A stretch of 64,000 nucleotides of DNA, taken from positions 28,988 through 92,987 of the forward strand of contig CALMAH010000017.1 in NCBI GenBank assembly GCA_937859595.1. Direction: 5' to 3'. Shown here piece by piece: positions 35,065-44,249 of the stretch (position 1 is the first letter of the stretch; each line of letters opens with the position of its first letter). Source of the stretch: an uncultured Acidobacteriota bacterium (GTDB lineage Bacteria > Acidobacteriota > Blastocatellia > Pyrinomonadales > Pyrinomonadaceae). The position numbers and the translations under genes were made by a program. The notes beneath the pieces were generated by a model that saw nothing but the letters and a program-made list of their open reading frames with translations, was not told where the DNA came from and ran no database searches.

Positions 35065-36726
35065 CTATCTATAGATATTCAGGCCGTCGTCAAGACCGTT
35101 CGATGCCGCGTCCTTCCTGATATACCATAGGGACTTGTCCGGTACCGTGATCTCAGTATAGCTGTCAGACAAAAGCTCCAGCGTCGCCACGGAATTAATT
35201 GAAATAAGTTTCTTGCACGGACGGTCTATAACGATAAATTTCGGCATCCCCTCGGCGAGATCCTTCTCAAGCCGCCTCCATTGACGCGGCGGAAAAAATT
35301 CTGGGCTCCATCCGTTTGACGCGATCCGAGGGTAGGTATCAGCAAGATAGTAATAAAGCGGGTTTGCACAAGCAAATATGTCGGGGCTCTCGTTTTCCGC
35401 CATAGGGAGGGCGGCAAGTGCCTGTCGGACCTGTTCATACTTTGCGATGCGGTCGCCTGCGGGCTGAAAGAACCCGGGCCTGAACACCTTGATTCCTTTT
35501 CGGTCGGCAGCGCGTTTTGCCATTTCGAGAGAATTGTCCAACTGAGTAAACGCGAAAAAAGTCAGAATGGCAACTACGGCGACCGCAACAGCCAACCTCG
35601 GCCGTGACGTCCGCCCGGACAGGGAAATGACTGCATCCCAAATATGCTCGACACCCTTTACACCCAACAGTCCGAGCGGTATGAAAAACAACATCAAGTG
35701 ATAACCCCACCACGACGCCGCCTGGAGAAGGACAGCGACAGAACCCACCACCATCCACAAAACGAGGGTTACCGAAAATAGCCCCGATCTCGTCGCGGGC
35801 ATCAGCCTGGACGCCCGAGCGTTTCCGTGCGTTCTTTGAACAGCAAGAAGCCGGGCCGACCCAGCCACGAGTGCGATAGACCCAAGCACGATGATCGGAA
35901 GAAAGTTCCAAAAAAACCATACCAGGCCCAAACGCAAAAACCTCATCCGATGCCACCCCGAGAACATCGAAACCGACTCTCCCGGGTACAAGAACGTAAC
36001 GTAGAAAAGTTCCGGCAACGTATCGTGGCAAGCGAAATACACCAACGTAACCAACAAAGGAAGAGCGGCGCCTGCGGCGAAAATAGCGGCGGCCAAAAAA
36101 CACTCGGTAAACGGGGCGGTTTGCAAACGACGAAAATAATAGAGTAGTAAAAATGCGAAAATCGAGACGACCACTATCAAATAGGCCGATTTGAACAAGA
36201 TGACAGCTCCGCAGAAAAGTCCTCCGAGAAAGAACATTGATCGCGAGACCCTGCCGGGCGAACGATGGACCGCGCTCAGTAAGACCAGGACGGTATAAAG
36301 GATGGGTGCCCCAACGAGCGTTTCTACCTGGGTCATCCGCCAGCTGTCGGCCGCAAAGTAGTAAACTCCGACCGTAAACAATGGTGTAGCGGCAGCCAAT
36401 GGCCAATAGCGGAAATACCAGTTCAGTCCCCGGATGAGAACGACAGAAAACAATAGCCAAAAAACTAGTTCGAAAACGTGGATACCTAGCTCGGAAAACC
36501 CGAAAAGCGTCCCGCCGGCAAGATAGAACAGGAAGATCCCCGGTTGTTTTACGTCCCAGATATCGCGGTAAAGCACGGCCCCATCGGCAATAGCGAGAGC
36601 AAACACGGTGAACATCGCCTGATCACCGGAAAACGTTTCCGAAAGTCGGGTTATGCCCAGGAAGGCCACTGCCGCCAGTGAGCCCAATATTACAAAACCG
36701 TAGATCGCGGGAGTGCGAAGATTCAC
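35065..36726 (-). CDS. GT39-like membrane glycosyltransferase family protein
   Basis: The 553-residue protein starts with GTG 36726 and has about ten membrane helices. The first periplasmic loop contains SGDQAMFTVFALAIADG and YRDIWDVKQPG, the Asp-containing loop typical of GT-C/PMT-like enzymes that use polyprenyl-phosphate sugars. A C-terminal soluble domain of about 120 residues (FACANPLYYYLADTYPRIAS) completes the protein. The same loop pattern occurs in the gene at 48131. It may transfer a sugar to lipid-linked glycan in the periplasm; donor and acceptor are not evident. Confidence 0.72.
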   Translation of the reverse strand: MNLRTPAIYGFVILGSLAAVAFLGITRLSETFSGDQAMFTVFALAIADGAVLYRDIWDVKQPGIFLFYLAGGTLFGFSELGIHVFELVFWLLFSVVLIRGLNWYFRYWPLAAATPLFTVGVYYFAADSWRMTQVETLVGAPILYTVLVLLSAVHRSPGRVSRSMFFLGGLFCGAVILFKSAYLIVVVSIFAFLLLYYFRRLQTAPFTECFLAAAIFAAGAALPLLVTLVYFACHDTLPELFYVTFLYPGESVSMFSGWHRMRFLRLGLVWFFWNFLPIIVLGSIALVAGSARLLAVQRTHGNARASRLMPATRSGLFSVTLVLWMVVGSVAVLLQAASWWGYHLMLFFIPLGLLGVKGVEHIWDAVISLSGRTSRPRLAVAVAVVAILTFFAFTQLDNSLEMAKRAADRKGIKVFRPGFFQPAGDRIAKYEQVRQALAALPMAENESPDIFACANPLYYYLADTYPRIASNGWSPEFFPPRQWRRLEKDLAEGMPKFIVIDRPCKKLISINSVATLELLSDSYTEITVPDKSLWYIRKDAASNGLDDGLNIYR

Positions 36727-36845
36727 GAACCCTCCGTAAACCTATTCGTCCCGCTGACCCGCGCCAACGCAAACAGGCAGGCAAGAACAAAGGTAGGCAA
36801 TTTGCGAATTGAAGTGGGCATGGAAAAAGATCTGATCAGTCAGAA

Positions 36846-38150
36846 CTAGTCGGCACTGAACAAACGGGCAAATGCGCTCTCGGCCACCTGGACCGTTTCG
36901 TTCACATTTAGCGTACCATTGGTGATCTGAGACGAATTAACCACAAAAACACCGTCGATAGAGGTCCTGATGTCCGGCACTTGTTCGGAATAGTTGAGCA
37001 CGGGCAACGGGAACACCCGGCGAACTCGCGATATCTTGAACTCAACTATATCATCGCGGTCAAAGTCGGGGTACATTGCCTCGAGGCCGCGAACGAAATG
37101 CTCGCGGATCGCGTCGTCGGACTCCTCGAACATAGGGTCATCCGGCGGTATATAGCGGGGCAGATAGACAAGCGCAAGCCCGCCGAATTCGCTCTTGTCC
37201 ACAAGAGCAGACATCTCTATGATACCCGTAAACGGGGTCTCATCCGTGATGTTCGTAACGTAATAATCTGAGATGGAACGTTTCAAGAGCATCGAGGCAC
37301 AGACGATACCCTGATATCGCACACCAAGGAGCACCGACCGTTCGGCCTCCTCAAGTTCGGGGACAAGCTTTGCGACCACGTTTGCCGGACAGGTCAGTAT
37401 CACGCGGTCAAACACGCGGCGGCCTTCGCTCTCCTCTACCATAACGGCCCCATCGCCATTGCCGGTTATCGACCGGATATTTGCGTTCAGCTTGACCTCA
37501 ACGCCCCTTTCGTCAAGCACCTCGCCAAATCGGCCAAGCAGCCTCGCGTATCCGCCCCGGACATAGCCGAACATCTCTTTTTTCATACCCGAGTGTCGTG
37601 CTGCATACATCCGCTGGATCGAGGCCCAGATAAAAGCTGCGGAAGATTCGGCATATGCCTCGCCGAGTTTTGCCTTGAGCAGGGGACGCCAGATCTTTTC
37701 AAAAGTACGGCGGCCCGAAAGCCGCGTAAGCCACCGTTCGACGGGTATCTGCTCGAGTTTGCGCCAGTTCTTGATCTTCGAGGCGTAGAAGATGGTAAAA
37801 CCGAGCCGGACCTTGCTTATCAAATCGAGCGGCGGGAAGGTAAGAAACTCTATGGTGTCCGACATCGAGACCAGTCGTCCGTCCGTGTAGAACCCCGTCT
37901 TTGTCTCAACCCACTCGAACTCGTCGCCGATTCCCAGGTCTTCCACTATTTTCCGCGTAAAACGATCGGAAAAAAGCGTAACGTGGTAATGGCGGTCCCA
38001 TGTGATCTCGCCGATCTGCCAAACGCTGGCGAGGCCGCCGATCTCGGGCGCTGCCTCGTATAGCGTTACATTGTGGCCGGCCTCCGAGCACCGAAGGGCA
38101 AGCGTCAATCCCAGCATTCCGGCGCCGACTATTGCTATCTTTTCAGGCAT
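36846..38150 (-). CDS. FAD-dependent amine oxidase/protoporphyrinogen-oxidase-like protein
   Basis: The 434-residue flavoprotein starts at ATG 38150. It has a Rossmann FAD motif (KIAIVGAGMLGLTLAL), the following LYEAAPEIGGLASVW, the middle RVILTCPANVV strand motif and a C-terminal FVVNSSQITNGTLNVNE that closes the FAD site. Proteins of this type in polysaccharide loci are annotated as UDP-galactopyranose-mutase-like or amine oxidoreductases; the substrate is unknown. It lies 19 bases from the upstream deacetylase-glycosyltransferase gene and so is likely co-transcribed. Confidence 0.8.
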   Translation of the reverse strand: MPEKIAIVGAGMLGLTLALRCSEAGHNVTLYEAAPEIGGLASVWQIGEITWDRHYHVTLFSDRFTRKIVEDLGIGDEFEWVETKTGFYTDGRLVSMSDTIEFLTFPPLDLISKVRLGFTIFYASKIKNWRKLEQIPVERWLTRLSGRRTFEKIWRPLLKAKLGEAYAESSAAFIWASIQRMYAARHSGMKKEMFGYVRGGYARLLGRFGEVLDERGVEVKLNANIRSITGNGDGAVMVEESEGRRVFDRVILTCPANVVAKLVPELEEAERSVLLGVRYQGIVCASMLLKRSISDYYVTNITDETPFTGIIEMSALVDKSEFGGLALVYLPRYIPPDDPMFEESDDAIREHFVRGLEAMYPDFDRDDIVEFKISRVRRVFPLPVLNYSEQVPDIRTSIDGVFVVNSSQITNGTLNVNETVQVAESAFARLFSAD

Positions 38151-38169
38151 TGGTGACAAACAGGCAGGC

Positions 38170-39894
38170 TTATTTCGGATGTTCCTCCGGGGCGGCAGAG
38201 ATCACCTGGCGTTCGCCGTGATCGATATTGGCGGGCTTATTTCCCAATGCACGCATTCGGGCAAGCCGGCTCATCAGCTTCACGTGGCCGCCGATCGTAT
38301 TAAGAGTCCGCATCTTTGAGACGCCAAAAAGCCTCACCTCAAGCACGGTGGGAAATTCTACTATCGTGCCGCCCTTAAGGTCTAGCCGGCCGAGCATCTC
38401 GGCTACACCATGATATCCGGTCTCTTCTAGCTCCAGCCCGATCATCGAGCTGCGGCGATAGACGCGAAAACAGGCCGTGTACGAATCAAGCTTTGAGTGG
38501 AGCACCCGGCGATAAATGAACGAAGCACCCTTAGAAAGCAGCAGCCGCCAGCCCGGCACATTTCTGACCCCGCCGTCCTTGTGATAGGGCGAAGCGGTGA
38601 CCATATCCACCCCCTCGGTAAGGAGCGGCACCATACGCGGGAGTTCAAAGGGGTCAAACGTGCAGTCGCAATCGATCGAACAGACGATCTCTGTCTCGGC
38701 GGCGTGGATGCCCGTCATTATGGCTCCGGCAACGCCCTTATTCTCTGCATGTTCAATAATAGTGGCCTTTGGGTCGTCGCCGAAAAGGGAGTGCATCGTC
38801 TCCAGCGTCGCGTCCTTGCTTTTGTCGTCAACAAAGATCACACGCATATCGTAACCCGCATCGGCAAGCTCATTACCGACGCCGGACAGCGTATTCTTCA
38901 GATAGGGAAGCGTTTCCTGTTCGTTATAGCAGGGAACCACTACGGTGACCGGGACACCGGCCTCGGGCCGTCTGGTATCGGCCTCAACGACCGGCCTGGT
39001 CCCCACCGGCCCGAAACTGTTACCGAGAGGGTCATCGGCCAGTGTAGCGGTCTGCTCGATATTCAGGGAACCGGCAATGCTCTGAAACTCGTATGACTCG
39101 AGCATGGTACGTACGACCCAGTCCATTTTTTCAAGCCTGCGATAGTGGCGAAGCCGGTTATACAACGTCGCGGCAGAGATGCGGGGCTGTTCGGGGTCGA
39201 GCTCCCAAACGTGGAAATAGAAAACGAAAGGCTGTTCAACCGTACGGTCCCAACGGGAGATCGCGTGCCTTGCAAGCGAGAAAGGTATCTGCCGAAGATA
39301 GTTTCCGCCCGAGATGGGCAAAAGCCCGGCACCGAGATCGGTTGTCGAATATGGGAACTCCCAGATATCTCCGCTTTCACACTCTACCCTGTGTGCAAAC
39401 CGAAGCTCGCGGGCATCGCGGCGGGAAGGCATAAAGGAAGCGTCATAGGCCATTCCCTCATCAGCCAGAACGTCAAATATCCAACTGTCGCGCGCAAAGC
39501 TAAGTTTTTCCGCCGAGCGGTAGCCGGCCACTTTTTGTCCCGTTGCCGCCTCGATAGCGGCATTGGTGCGTCGGAGGTCTTCTCGAAGCTCCTCAGGCGA
39601 CAGGTTCTTGAGGCTTCGGTGATAGTAACCCCGGCTGGCCACCTCGTGCCCGCGGCTGGCGATCTCGCGAACTAGGCCGGGGTTCTGATCGGCGATCCAG
39701 CCGAGTACGAAAAACGTCGCCTTCGTATCGTAACTGTCCAGCAGGTCGAGTGCCTTGCGGGTGTTCTGTTCGTATCGGGGTTCAAAGTTTGACCAGTTGC
39801 GCTCCTGGATCAGTTTTTCAAACGCACCTACCTGAAAATAGTCCTCGACCAGGACTGTCATCAGATGTTTTGGATTGCTTGAGGGGAAACTCAT
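38170..39894 (-). CDS. Fusion of polysaccharide-deacetylase-like domain and GT2 glycosyltransferase
   Basis: The 574-residue protein joins two domains. Residues about 1-270 are a NodB-like domain of the type seen with exosortase systems (TVLVEDYFQVGAFE, GHEVASRGYYHRSL, GGNYLRQIPF, FYFHVWELDPEQPR). Residues about 310-560 are a family 2 glycosyltransferase (VTVVVPCYNEQETLPYLKN, IFVDDKSKDATLE, EIVCSIDCDCTFDPFEL). In the deacetylase domain the first Asp of DVEDYF is Leu and the first His of the usual SHGYxH is Arg, so metal binding is doubtful. The glycosyltransferase motifs are intact. The ATG at 39894 was chosen over TTG 39903. Confidence 0.85.
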   Translation of the reverse strand: MSFPSSNPKHLMTVLVEDYFQVGAFEKLIQERNWSNFEPRYEQNTRKALDLLDSYDTKATFFVLGWIADQNPGLVREIASRGHEVASRGYYHRSLKNLSPEELREDLRRTNAAIEAATGQKVAGYRSAEKLSFARDSWIFDVLADEGMAYDASFMPSRRDARELRFAHRVECESGDIWEFPYSTTDLGAGLLPISGGNYLRQIPFSLARHAISRWDRTVEQPFVFYFHVWELDPEQPRISAATLYNRLRHYRRLEKMDWVVRTMLESYEFQSIAGSLNIEQTATLADDPLGNSFGPVGTRPVVEADTRRPEAGVPVTVVVPCYNEQETLPYLKNTLSGVGNELADAGYDMRVIFVDDKSKDATLETMHSLFGDDPKATIIEHAENKGVAGAIMTGIHAAETEIVCSIDCDCTFDPFELPRMVPLLTEGVDMVTASPYHKDGGVRNVPGWRLLLSKGASFIYRRVLHSKLDSYTACFRVYRRSSMIGLELEETGYHGVAEMLGRLDLKGGTIVEFPTVLEVRLFGVSKMRTLNTIGGHVKLMSRLARMRALGNKPANIDHGERQVISAAPEEHPK

Positions 39895-39941
39895 CTGTTT
39901 CAAGATCTTCTTAATGCGGAGGCTCCTGGTCGCAGGTTAGC

Positions 39942-41072
39942 CTAGACCCTTACCTTGCGCTCAATGAACGCTGCGATCCTTTCAGCGGCGCGGCCATCGC
40001 CAAAGGGGTTTTTTACACGCCCGACAGAGCGTATCCACGTCTCATCGCCATAGTTCTCTTCCAAAAGCCGTTTAAGCGACCTTGGGCTTCGTCCTACAAG
40101 CTTGGCGACGCCGGACTCGATCGCCTCGGGTCGCTCGGTGTTCTCACGCAGGACGAGCAACGGTTTCCCGAGGCTCGGAGCCTCTTCCTGTACGCCGCCT
40201 GAGTCTGAGACTATAAGCCACGACGCACGCATCACTGCTATAAAGTCCGTATAATCGAGCGGTTCCAGCAAAAAGATGCGTTCTTCGTCCGCGAGCAGTT
40301 CATCCGTGACCCGCCTGACGTTCGGATTCGGATGGACCGGGAAGACCAGGCAAGTATCGGGCCGGGACCGAACAAAGTTTTTCAAAACCCGGAGGTTGCC
40401 CTCCATTGTATCACCAAAACTCTCTCGCCGGTGAGTGGTAAGAAGTATTTGGCGGAGTCCGGCGGTCTTTTTGAGGACCGCAGCTAACCTTGGTCCGGGA
40501 ACAAGGCCTCTGGAGATCTTCAGAAGCGAATCAACGACCGGGTTACCGGTCACCGATATCGAGGCCGCGGGGACGCCCTCCGATAACAGCGTGTCTCGGT
40601 TTGCCCGCGTCGCTGCAAAATGAAGATCGGCCACCCGCGAAATAAGCCGGCGGTTCATTTCCTCAGGAAATGGACTAAGGCGATTGCCCGAGCGGAGGCC
40701 CGCCTCGACATGGCCGACCCTTATGCCGAGGTTGAACGCGGCGAGCGCCCCGGCCAATGCCGTCGTTGTATCACCCTGTACAAGAACGATATCGGGCTTC
40801 AACTCCTTTAACAACGGATCGAGACGAGCGATGGTCCGCGAACAAACGTCGTTCGGCCCCTGGCCGCGACGCATAACACGAAGGTCATGGTCCGTTTCGA
40901 TCCCCAGAAGACCCAGAAACGGCGAAAGAAGTTCGCGATGCTGGCTGGAGGAAACAACGACCGTCGGGTGCCCTGCCCGCCGAAGCTGATGGATCACAGG
41001 CGCGAGCTTGATGATCTCGGGGCGCGTTCCAAATAGGACCAAAACTTTGGGTAATTTCCGTTCTGCGGGCAT
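39942..41072 (-). CDS. wecB: UDP-N-acetylglucosamine 2-epimerase (non-hydrolysing)
   Basis: The 376-residue enzyme interconverts UDP-GlcNAc and UDP-ManNAc, supplying ManNAc-type sugars for surface polysaccharide. Motifs are VLVLFGTRPEIIKLAPV at the N-terminus, LVQGDTTTALAGALAAF, VGHVEAGLRSGN, PFPEEMNRRLIS, TTHRRESFGD and SDSGGVQEEAPSLGKP followed by LRENTERPEAIESG. All are intact and the length is normal. It is the first minus-strand gene of the run 41072 to 36846. A fair promoter match lies 24-52 bases upstream. Confidence 0.94.
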   Translation of the reverse strand: MPAERKLPKVLVLFGTRPEIIKLAPVIHQLRRAGHPTVVVSSSQHRELLSPFLGLLGIETDHDLRVMRRGQGPNDVCSRTIARLDPLLKELKPDIVLVQGDTTTALAGALAAFNLGIRVGHVEAGLRSGNRLSPFPEEMNRRLISRVADLHFAATRANRDTLLSEGVPAASISVTGNPVVDSLLKISRGLVPGPRLAAVLKKTAGLRQILLTTHRRESFGDTMEGNLRVLKNFVRSRPDTCLVFPVHPNPNVRRVTDELLADEERIFLLEPLDYTDFIAVMRASWLIVSDSGGVQEEAPSLGKPLLVLRENTERPEAIESGVAKLVGRSPRSLKRLLEENYGDETWIRSVGRVKNPFGDGRAAERIAAFIERKVRV

Positions 41073-41095
41073 TCGATAAATTAAACGACAAATGC

Positions 41096-41124
41096 AGTCT
41101 ACGTTTCGTCAATCAAACAGTCAA
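41096..41124 (-). promoter_or_regulatory. Candidate sigma70-type promoter for wecB
   Basis: On the minus strand, TTGACT (41124-41119) and TAGACT (41101-41096) are separated by 17 bases. The predicted start would lie about 15-20 bases before the wecB ATG at 41072. This is a consensus match only. Confidence 0.3.
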
Positions 41125-41280
41125 AACACCTAACCAAGCGATGGTTCCCGAAACGCGACCCGGATAAACAGTAAATGGGTAGCACCCATTGATTGGGAGA
41201 AGTCTCGTCGCTATATAAACCCGAAATGCAAAGAAATGTAAAGATATGAAATGAACTGGGGAGAATCATGGAAGTTAGGA

Positions 41281-41310
41281 TTGACAGGCGGCGAACGCTC
41301 TAGCTACTAT
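41281..41310 (+). promoter_or_regulatory. Candidate sigma70-type promoter of the beta-helix/FG-GAP protein gene
   Basis: A perfect -35 box TTGACA (41281-41286) is followed 18 bases later by TACTAT (41305-41310), four of six to the -10 consensus. The predicted start near 41317 gives a leader of about 410 nt. A hairpin AATGGGT-AGC-ACCCATT (41174-41190) lies upstream, outside the transcript. Confidence 0.5.
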
Positions 41311-41316
41311 TAGCTT

Positions 41317-41729
41317 GGCTTTGAATAAGCCGAAAAGAAACTGCCCCTAAAGTTTCTGGAATGTTCACCGGATTAGCGATTTCATTTAAATGTGTTAAAC
41401 CAACTTTAACACGCTACTTGTGAACAAAAGCAAAAACGAATTCGGAAGTGTTTTTTAGAACATCTGACGGGTTTGCCGATAAAGCCAAATGTCCCCCGTT
41501 TTGAGCACGGCAACGCCATTCCGGTTCGAACTTTACTTGCCCATAACCAACCCACAATTGAACCCGGCCTCGTAGCCGGACAGAGCCAAGTCAGGTTTTG
41601 AACTTCGTTATGGTTCCCGTAACAGGCCGCCTCGCAGCCCACCCGCAAGGCCGGCAACCCCAAGAGGAACTGACGGCGAAAATCCAGTTCTAAAGCTCCG
41701 GTGCAACGCCGGAGCACGGAGGAACAAAA
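41317..41729 (+). promoter_or_regulatory. Long hairpin-rich 5' leader of the beta-helix/FG-GAP gene
   Basis: This gene-free stretch contains at least six perfect inverted repeats: GGCTT/AAGCC (41317-41331), AGAAACT/AGTTTCT (41336-41357), GTGTTAAA/TTTAACAC (41392-41412), CCGGC/GCCGG (41564-41579), GAACTG/CAGTTC (41667-41690) and GCTCCGG/CCGGAGC (41695-41715). The last lies three bases before a strong GGAGGA ribosome site (41718-41723). The layout suggests RNA-level control, but I recognise no known riboswitch class; a resemblance to c-di-GMP aptamers was considered and not supported. Confidence 0.45.
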
Positions 41730-44204
41730 ATGTTCTCTTTCAACACTCTTCGTTTATACGGCCTAAAGGCCATCTTCCTTGGTATCGGCAGCCTCTCATG
41801 CGTAGGCGTAATGCAAACTCCGGCCGAAGCCGCCACTCTCCACGTCCCGGGCCAATACTCGACCATACAGGCGGCGATAAACGCAGCCAACCTCGGCGAC
41901 ACCATAATCGTTGAGGCCGGACGCACCTATACTGAAAACCTGGTACTCCGGTATAAATCGTCCGGTTCCGGATATATAACGATCCAGAGCTCGGCTTTGG
42001 CAAACCTTCCCGCCGCGGGCAACCGCGTAAGCCCGGCGGACGCGGCAAATATGCCGACGATACGTTCGACCGGCACCGGCGGCAATACGGTCATAAGGAC
42101 AGAATCGGGCAACAATCCGACAGGTTACTACCGCCTGATAGGGCTACGCATCACTCGCGGGTCAGGCTCGGGCCAACAGACCACATTGATCGAACTTGGT
42201 ACGACCGGCAGCAGCCAGAACACATTGGCTAAAGTGCCGCACAACATAATCATCGATAGATGCCTGATCGAAGGAGCAAATGGAACAAGCACCCGGCGCG
42301 GGATCACGCTTAATTCGCGGGATACTCAGATCGTGAATAGCTACATCCATCGGATCCATGAACAGAGCGCAGACAGCCAAGCCATTGGCGGCTGGAACGG
42401 CCCCGGCGGATATCTGATCGCGAACAATTATCTTGAAGCGGCCAGCGAGAACATTATGTTCGGGGGCTCCGACCCATCGATCCCGAATTTGGTTACCACG
42501 GATGTCACGATCGAGCGGAATCATATTTACAAACCGCTGTCATGGCGCAATCAGGGTTGGGACGTAAAAAATAGTTTTGAGTTAAAGAATGCCAAACAGG
42601 TGATTGTTCAAGAGAATATTTTTGAGAACAGTTGGGGCGAAGCTCAAAACGGCACTGCGATCGTTTTCACACCCAGAAATCAGGATGGCGGCTGTTCATG
42701 GTGCACTATAGAAGATGTGACCTTCCGTTACAACATCGTGAAAAACGTCGCAGGCGGATTTAACATTTTCGTTACCGACAATATCCACCCGAGCAGGGTG
42801 ACCCAGAATTTTGACATAAACAATAACCTCATAACGGTCGCTGTCAACACATTGAACGGCAATGGCTGGGGGGCATTGATACACGGAAGCAGTTCTCGCG
42901 GCCAGATGAACGATCTGCGGTTTGATCACAACACGTTCATACATCTGGAAAATGCAGCCTACTATAACACCTTTCTCGAGTTTGATTCGAGTACGAACAT
43001 TTTGGCCAACTTTACCGTGAACAACAACCTTGTGGCCGGCGTTGAGAATACCAATAACAATATAGGCCTGCCAAGAAGCAATCAGAACAACGGAACTAAC
43101 GCGCTGAACCAGGCAGCCCTAAACGGTAGTTACACGTTCAACAAAAACGCACTCCAGCGGAGTTCTGCGGGTATGCCAAACACTTCGTTTTACACCACCT
43201 CGCGGAGTAGCATCCGGTTCGAAGATTATACCGGCGGCAATTATGCCCTCCGGACCGATTCGCCCTACAAGAATGCTGGTACCGACGGCAAGGACATCGG
43301 GGCCGACATTGCCGGTCTCAATGAGCGGACGGCGTGCGTCGTCTCGGGCCGTCAGAGCGATTGTGCGGGTTCTTCGGTAACGGCCCACGATTTCGATGGC
43401 GATGGCAAAGCGGATATCTCGGTCTTCAGGCCCGGCAACGGCGTTTGGTATCTGAACCGCAGCCGCGACGGCTTTGCCGGCGTTGGGTTTGGCAATTCGG
43501 CCGACCTCGTTGCACCGGGCGATTTTGACGGCGACGGCAAGGCCGATATAGCGGTTTTCCGCCCGAGCACGGGTATCTGGTATATCCTGAACAGCTCTGA
43601 TTGGTCGGCGACGATACGCCAGTTTGGCATGGCGGGCGACGTTCCCGTTGTCGCCGATTACGATGGCGACGGCCGGGCGGACATTGCCGTTTGGCGGCCC
43701 TCGAACGGGGTCTGGTACCGGCTGAACAGCTCGAACGGGCAGTTTCAGGGCGGCCAGTTCGGCATGCTTGGCGACCGGCCTGCGGTCGGCGACTATGACG
43801 GCGACGGCCGTGCGGATCTCGCGGTCTTCAGGCCCTCGAATGGTGTCTGGTATCTGAATCGGTCAACAGCCGGTGTTTATGTGGTCCAGTTTGGTCAGGC
43901 GACCGACCGGATCGCCCCGGCCGACTTTACCGGAGACGGGCGAACCGATATTGCCGTCTGGCGGCCCTCGAACGGCACCTGGTACCGGCTTGACCAGACA
44001 ACCGGGCAGATGTCTGCCGTCCAATTCGGCTCTCCCGGCGACATACCCGTACCGGCCGACTATGACGGCGACGGGCGAGCGGACCTGACGGTGTTCAGGC
44101 CGTCGAACGGAATATGGTATCTGCAGAAGAGCTCCGAAGGCTTTGCTGCGATGCAGTTCGGATCGACGGGAGATATCCCGCCTGCGTCTGCACTGATGCA
44201 ATAA
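41730..44204 (+). CDS. Secreted right-handed beta-helix protein with C-terminal FG-GAP/VCBS-like repeats
   Basis: The 824-residue exported protein has a signal peptide (about 1-34, ending TPAEAA). A parallel beta-helix domain (about 36-530) opens with YSTIQAAINAANLGDTIIVE and contains many turn motifs with stacked Asn such as NIIIDRCLIEG and FDINNNLI. Six repeats of about 46 residues follow (about 554-820), each with DxDGDGxAD and a later FRPSNGxWY. DGDG loops bind calcium in related integrin-like repeats. The helix resembles pectate-lyase, epimerase and alginate-lyase folds, but I cannot point to catalytic residues. It is the only plus-strand gene in the polysaccharide locus. Confidence 0.85.
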   Translation: MFSFNTLRLYGLKAIFLGIGSLSCVGVMQTPAEAATLHVPGQYSTIQAAINAANLGDTIIVEAGRTYTENLVLRYKSSGSGYITIQSSALANLPAAGNRVSPADAANMPTIRSTGTGGNTVIRTESGNNPTGYYRLIGLRITRGSGSGQQTTLIELGTTGSSQNTLAKVPHNIIIDRCLIEGANGTSTRRGITLNSRDTQIVNSYIHRIHEQSADSQAIGGWNGPGGYLIANNYLEAASENIMFGGSDPSIPNLVTTDVTIERNHIYKPLSWRNQGWDVKNSFELKNAKQVIVQENIFENSWGEAQNGTAIVFTPRNQDGGCSWCTIEDVTFRYNIVKNVAGGFNIFVTDNIHPSRVTQNFDINNNLITVAVNTLNGNGWGALIHGSSSRGQMNDLRFDHNTFIHLENAAYYNTFLEFDSSTNILANFTVNNNLVAGVENTNNNIGLPRSNQNNGTNALNQAALNGSYTFNKNALQRSSAGMPNTSFYTTSRSSIRFEDYTGGNYALRTDSPYKNAGTDGKDIGADIAGLNERTACVVSGRQSDCAGSSVTAHDFDGDGKADISVFRPGNGVWYLNRSRDGFAGVGFGNSADLVAPGDFDGDGKADIAVFRPSTGIWYILNSSDWSATIRQFGMAGDVPVVADYDGDGRADIAVWRPSNGVWYRLNSSNGQFQGGQFGMLGDRPAVGDYDGDGRADLAVFRPSNGVWYLNRSTAGVYVVQFGQATDRIAPADFTGDGRTDIAVWRPSNGTWYRLDQTTGQMSAVQFGSPGDIPVPADYDGDGRADLTVFRPSNGIWYLQKSSEGFAAMQFGSTGDIPPASALMQ
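43389..44201 (+). repeat. Six tandem FG-GAP-like coding repeats
   Basis: Six in-frame repeats of about 135-138 bases each encode DFDGDGKADISVFRPGNG and variants. Repeats 3, 4 and 6 are closest to each other (DYDGDGRAD). Repeat 5 has DFTGDGRTD, losing one acidic ligand. The DNA similarity makes the block prone to recombination and copy-number change. Confidence 0.85.
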
Positions 44205-44220
44205 CCGATGCTATAAAGGA

Positions 44221-44249
44221 AGCGCCTGACCTCCAACGGGCGCTATTTT
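44221..44249 (+). terminator. Rho-independent terminator after the FG-GAP gene
   Basis: AGCGCC (44221-44226) pairs with GGCGCT (44239-44244) and is followed by ATTTTA. It lies 16 bases after the stop and makes the beta-helix gene a single-gene unit. Confidence 0.6.

Noticed and set aside
38170..39894. Exosortase (XrtA/EpsH) system marker
   Set aside because: The deacetylase-like and FemAB-like proteins resemble those of exosortase loci, but no exosortase gene and no PEP-CTERM protein occur in the window.
41406..41717. Minus-strand open frame of 103 codons opposite the leader
   Set aside because: It has unusual Cys/Arg-rich composition and lies across the hairpins and ribosome site of the plus-strand gene; no homology pattern is seen.
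41560..41729. Possible c-di-GMP-I (GEMM) riboswitch in the leader
   Set aside because: Some short words look similar, but the conserved aptamer core and GAAA loop/receptor could not be laid out.
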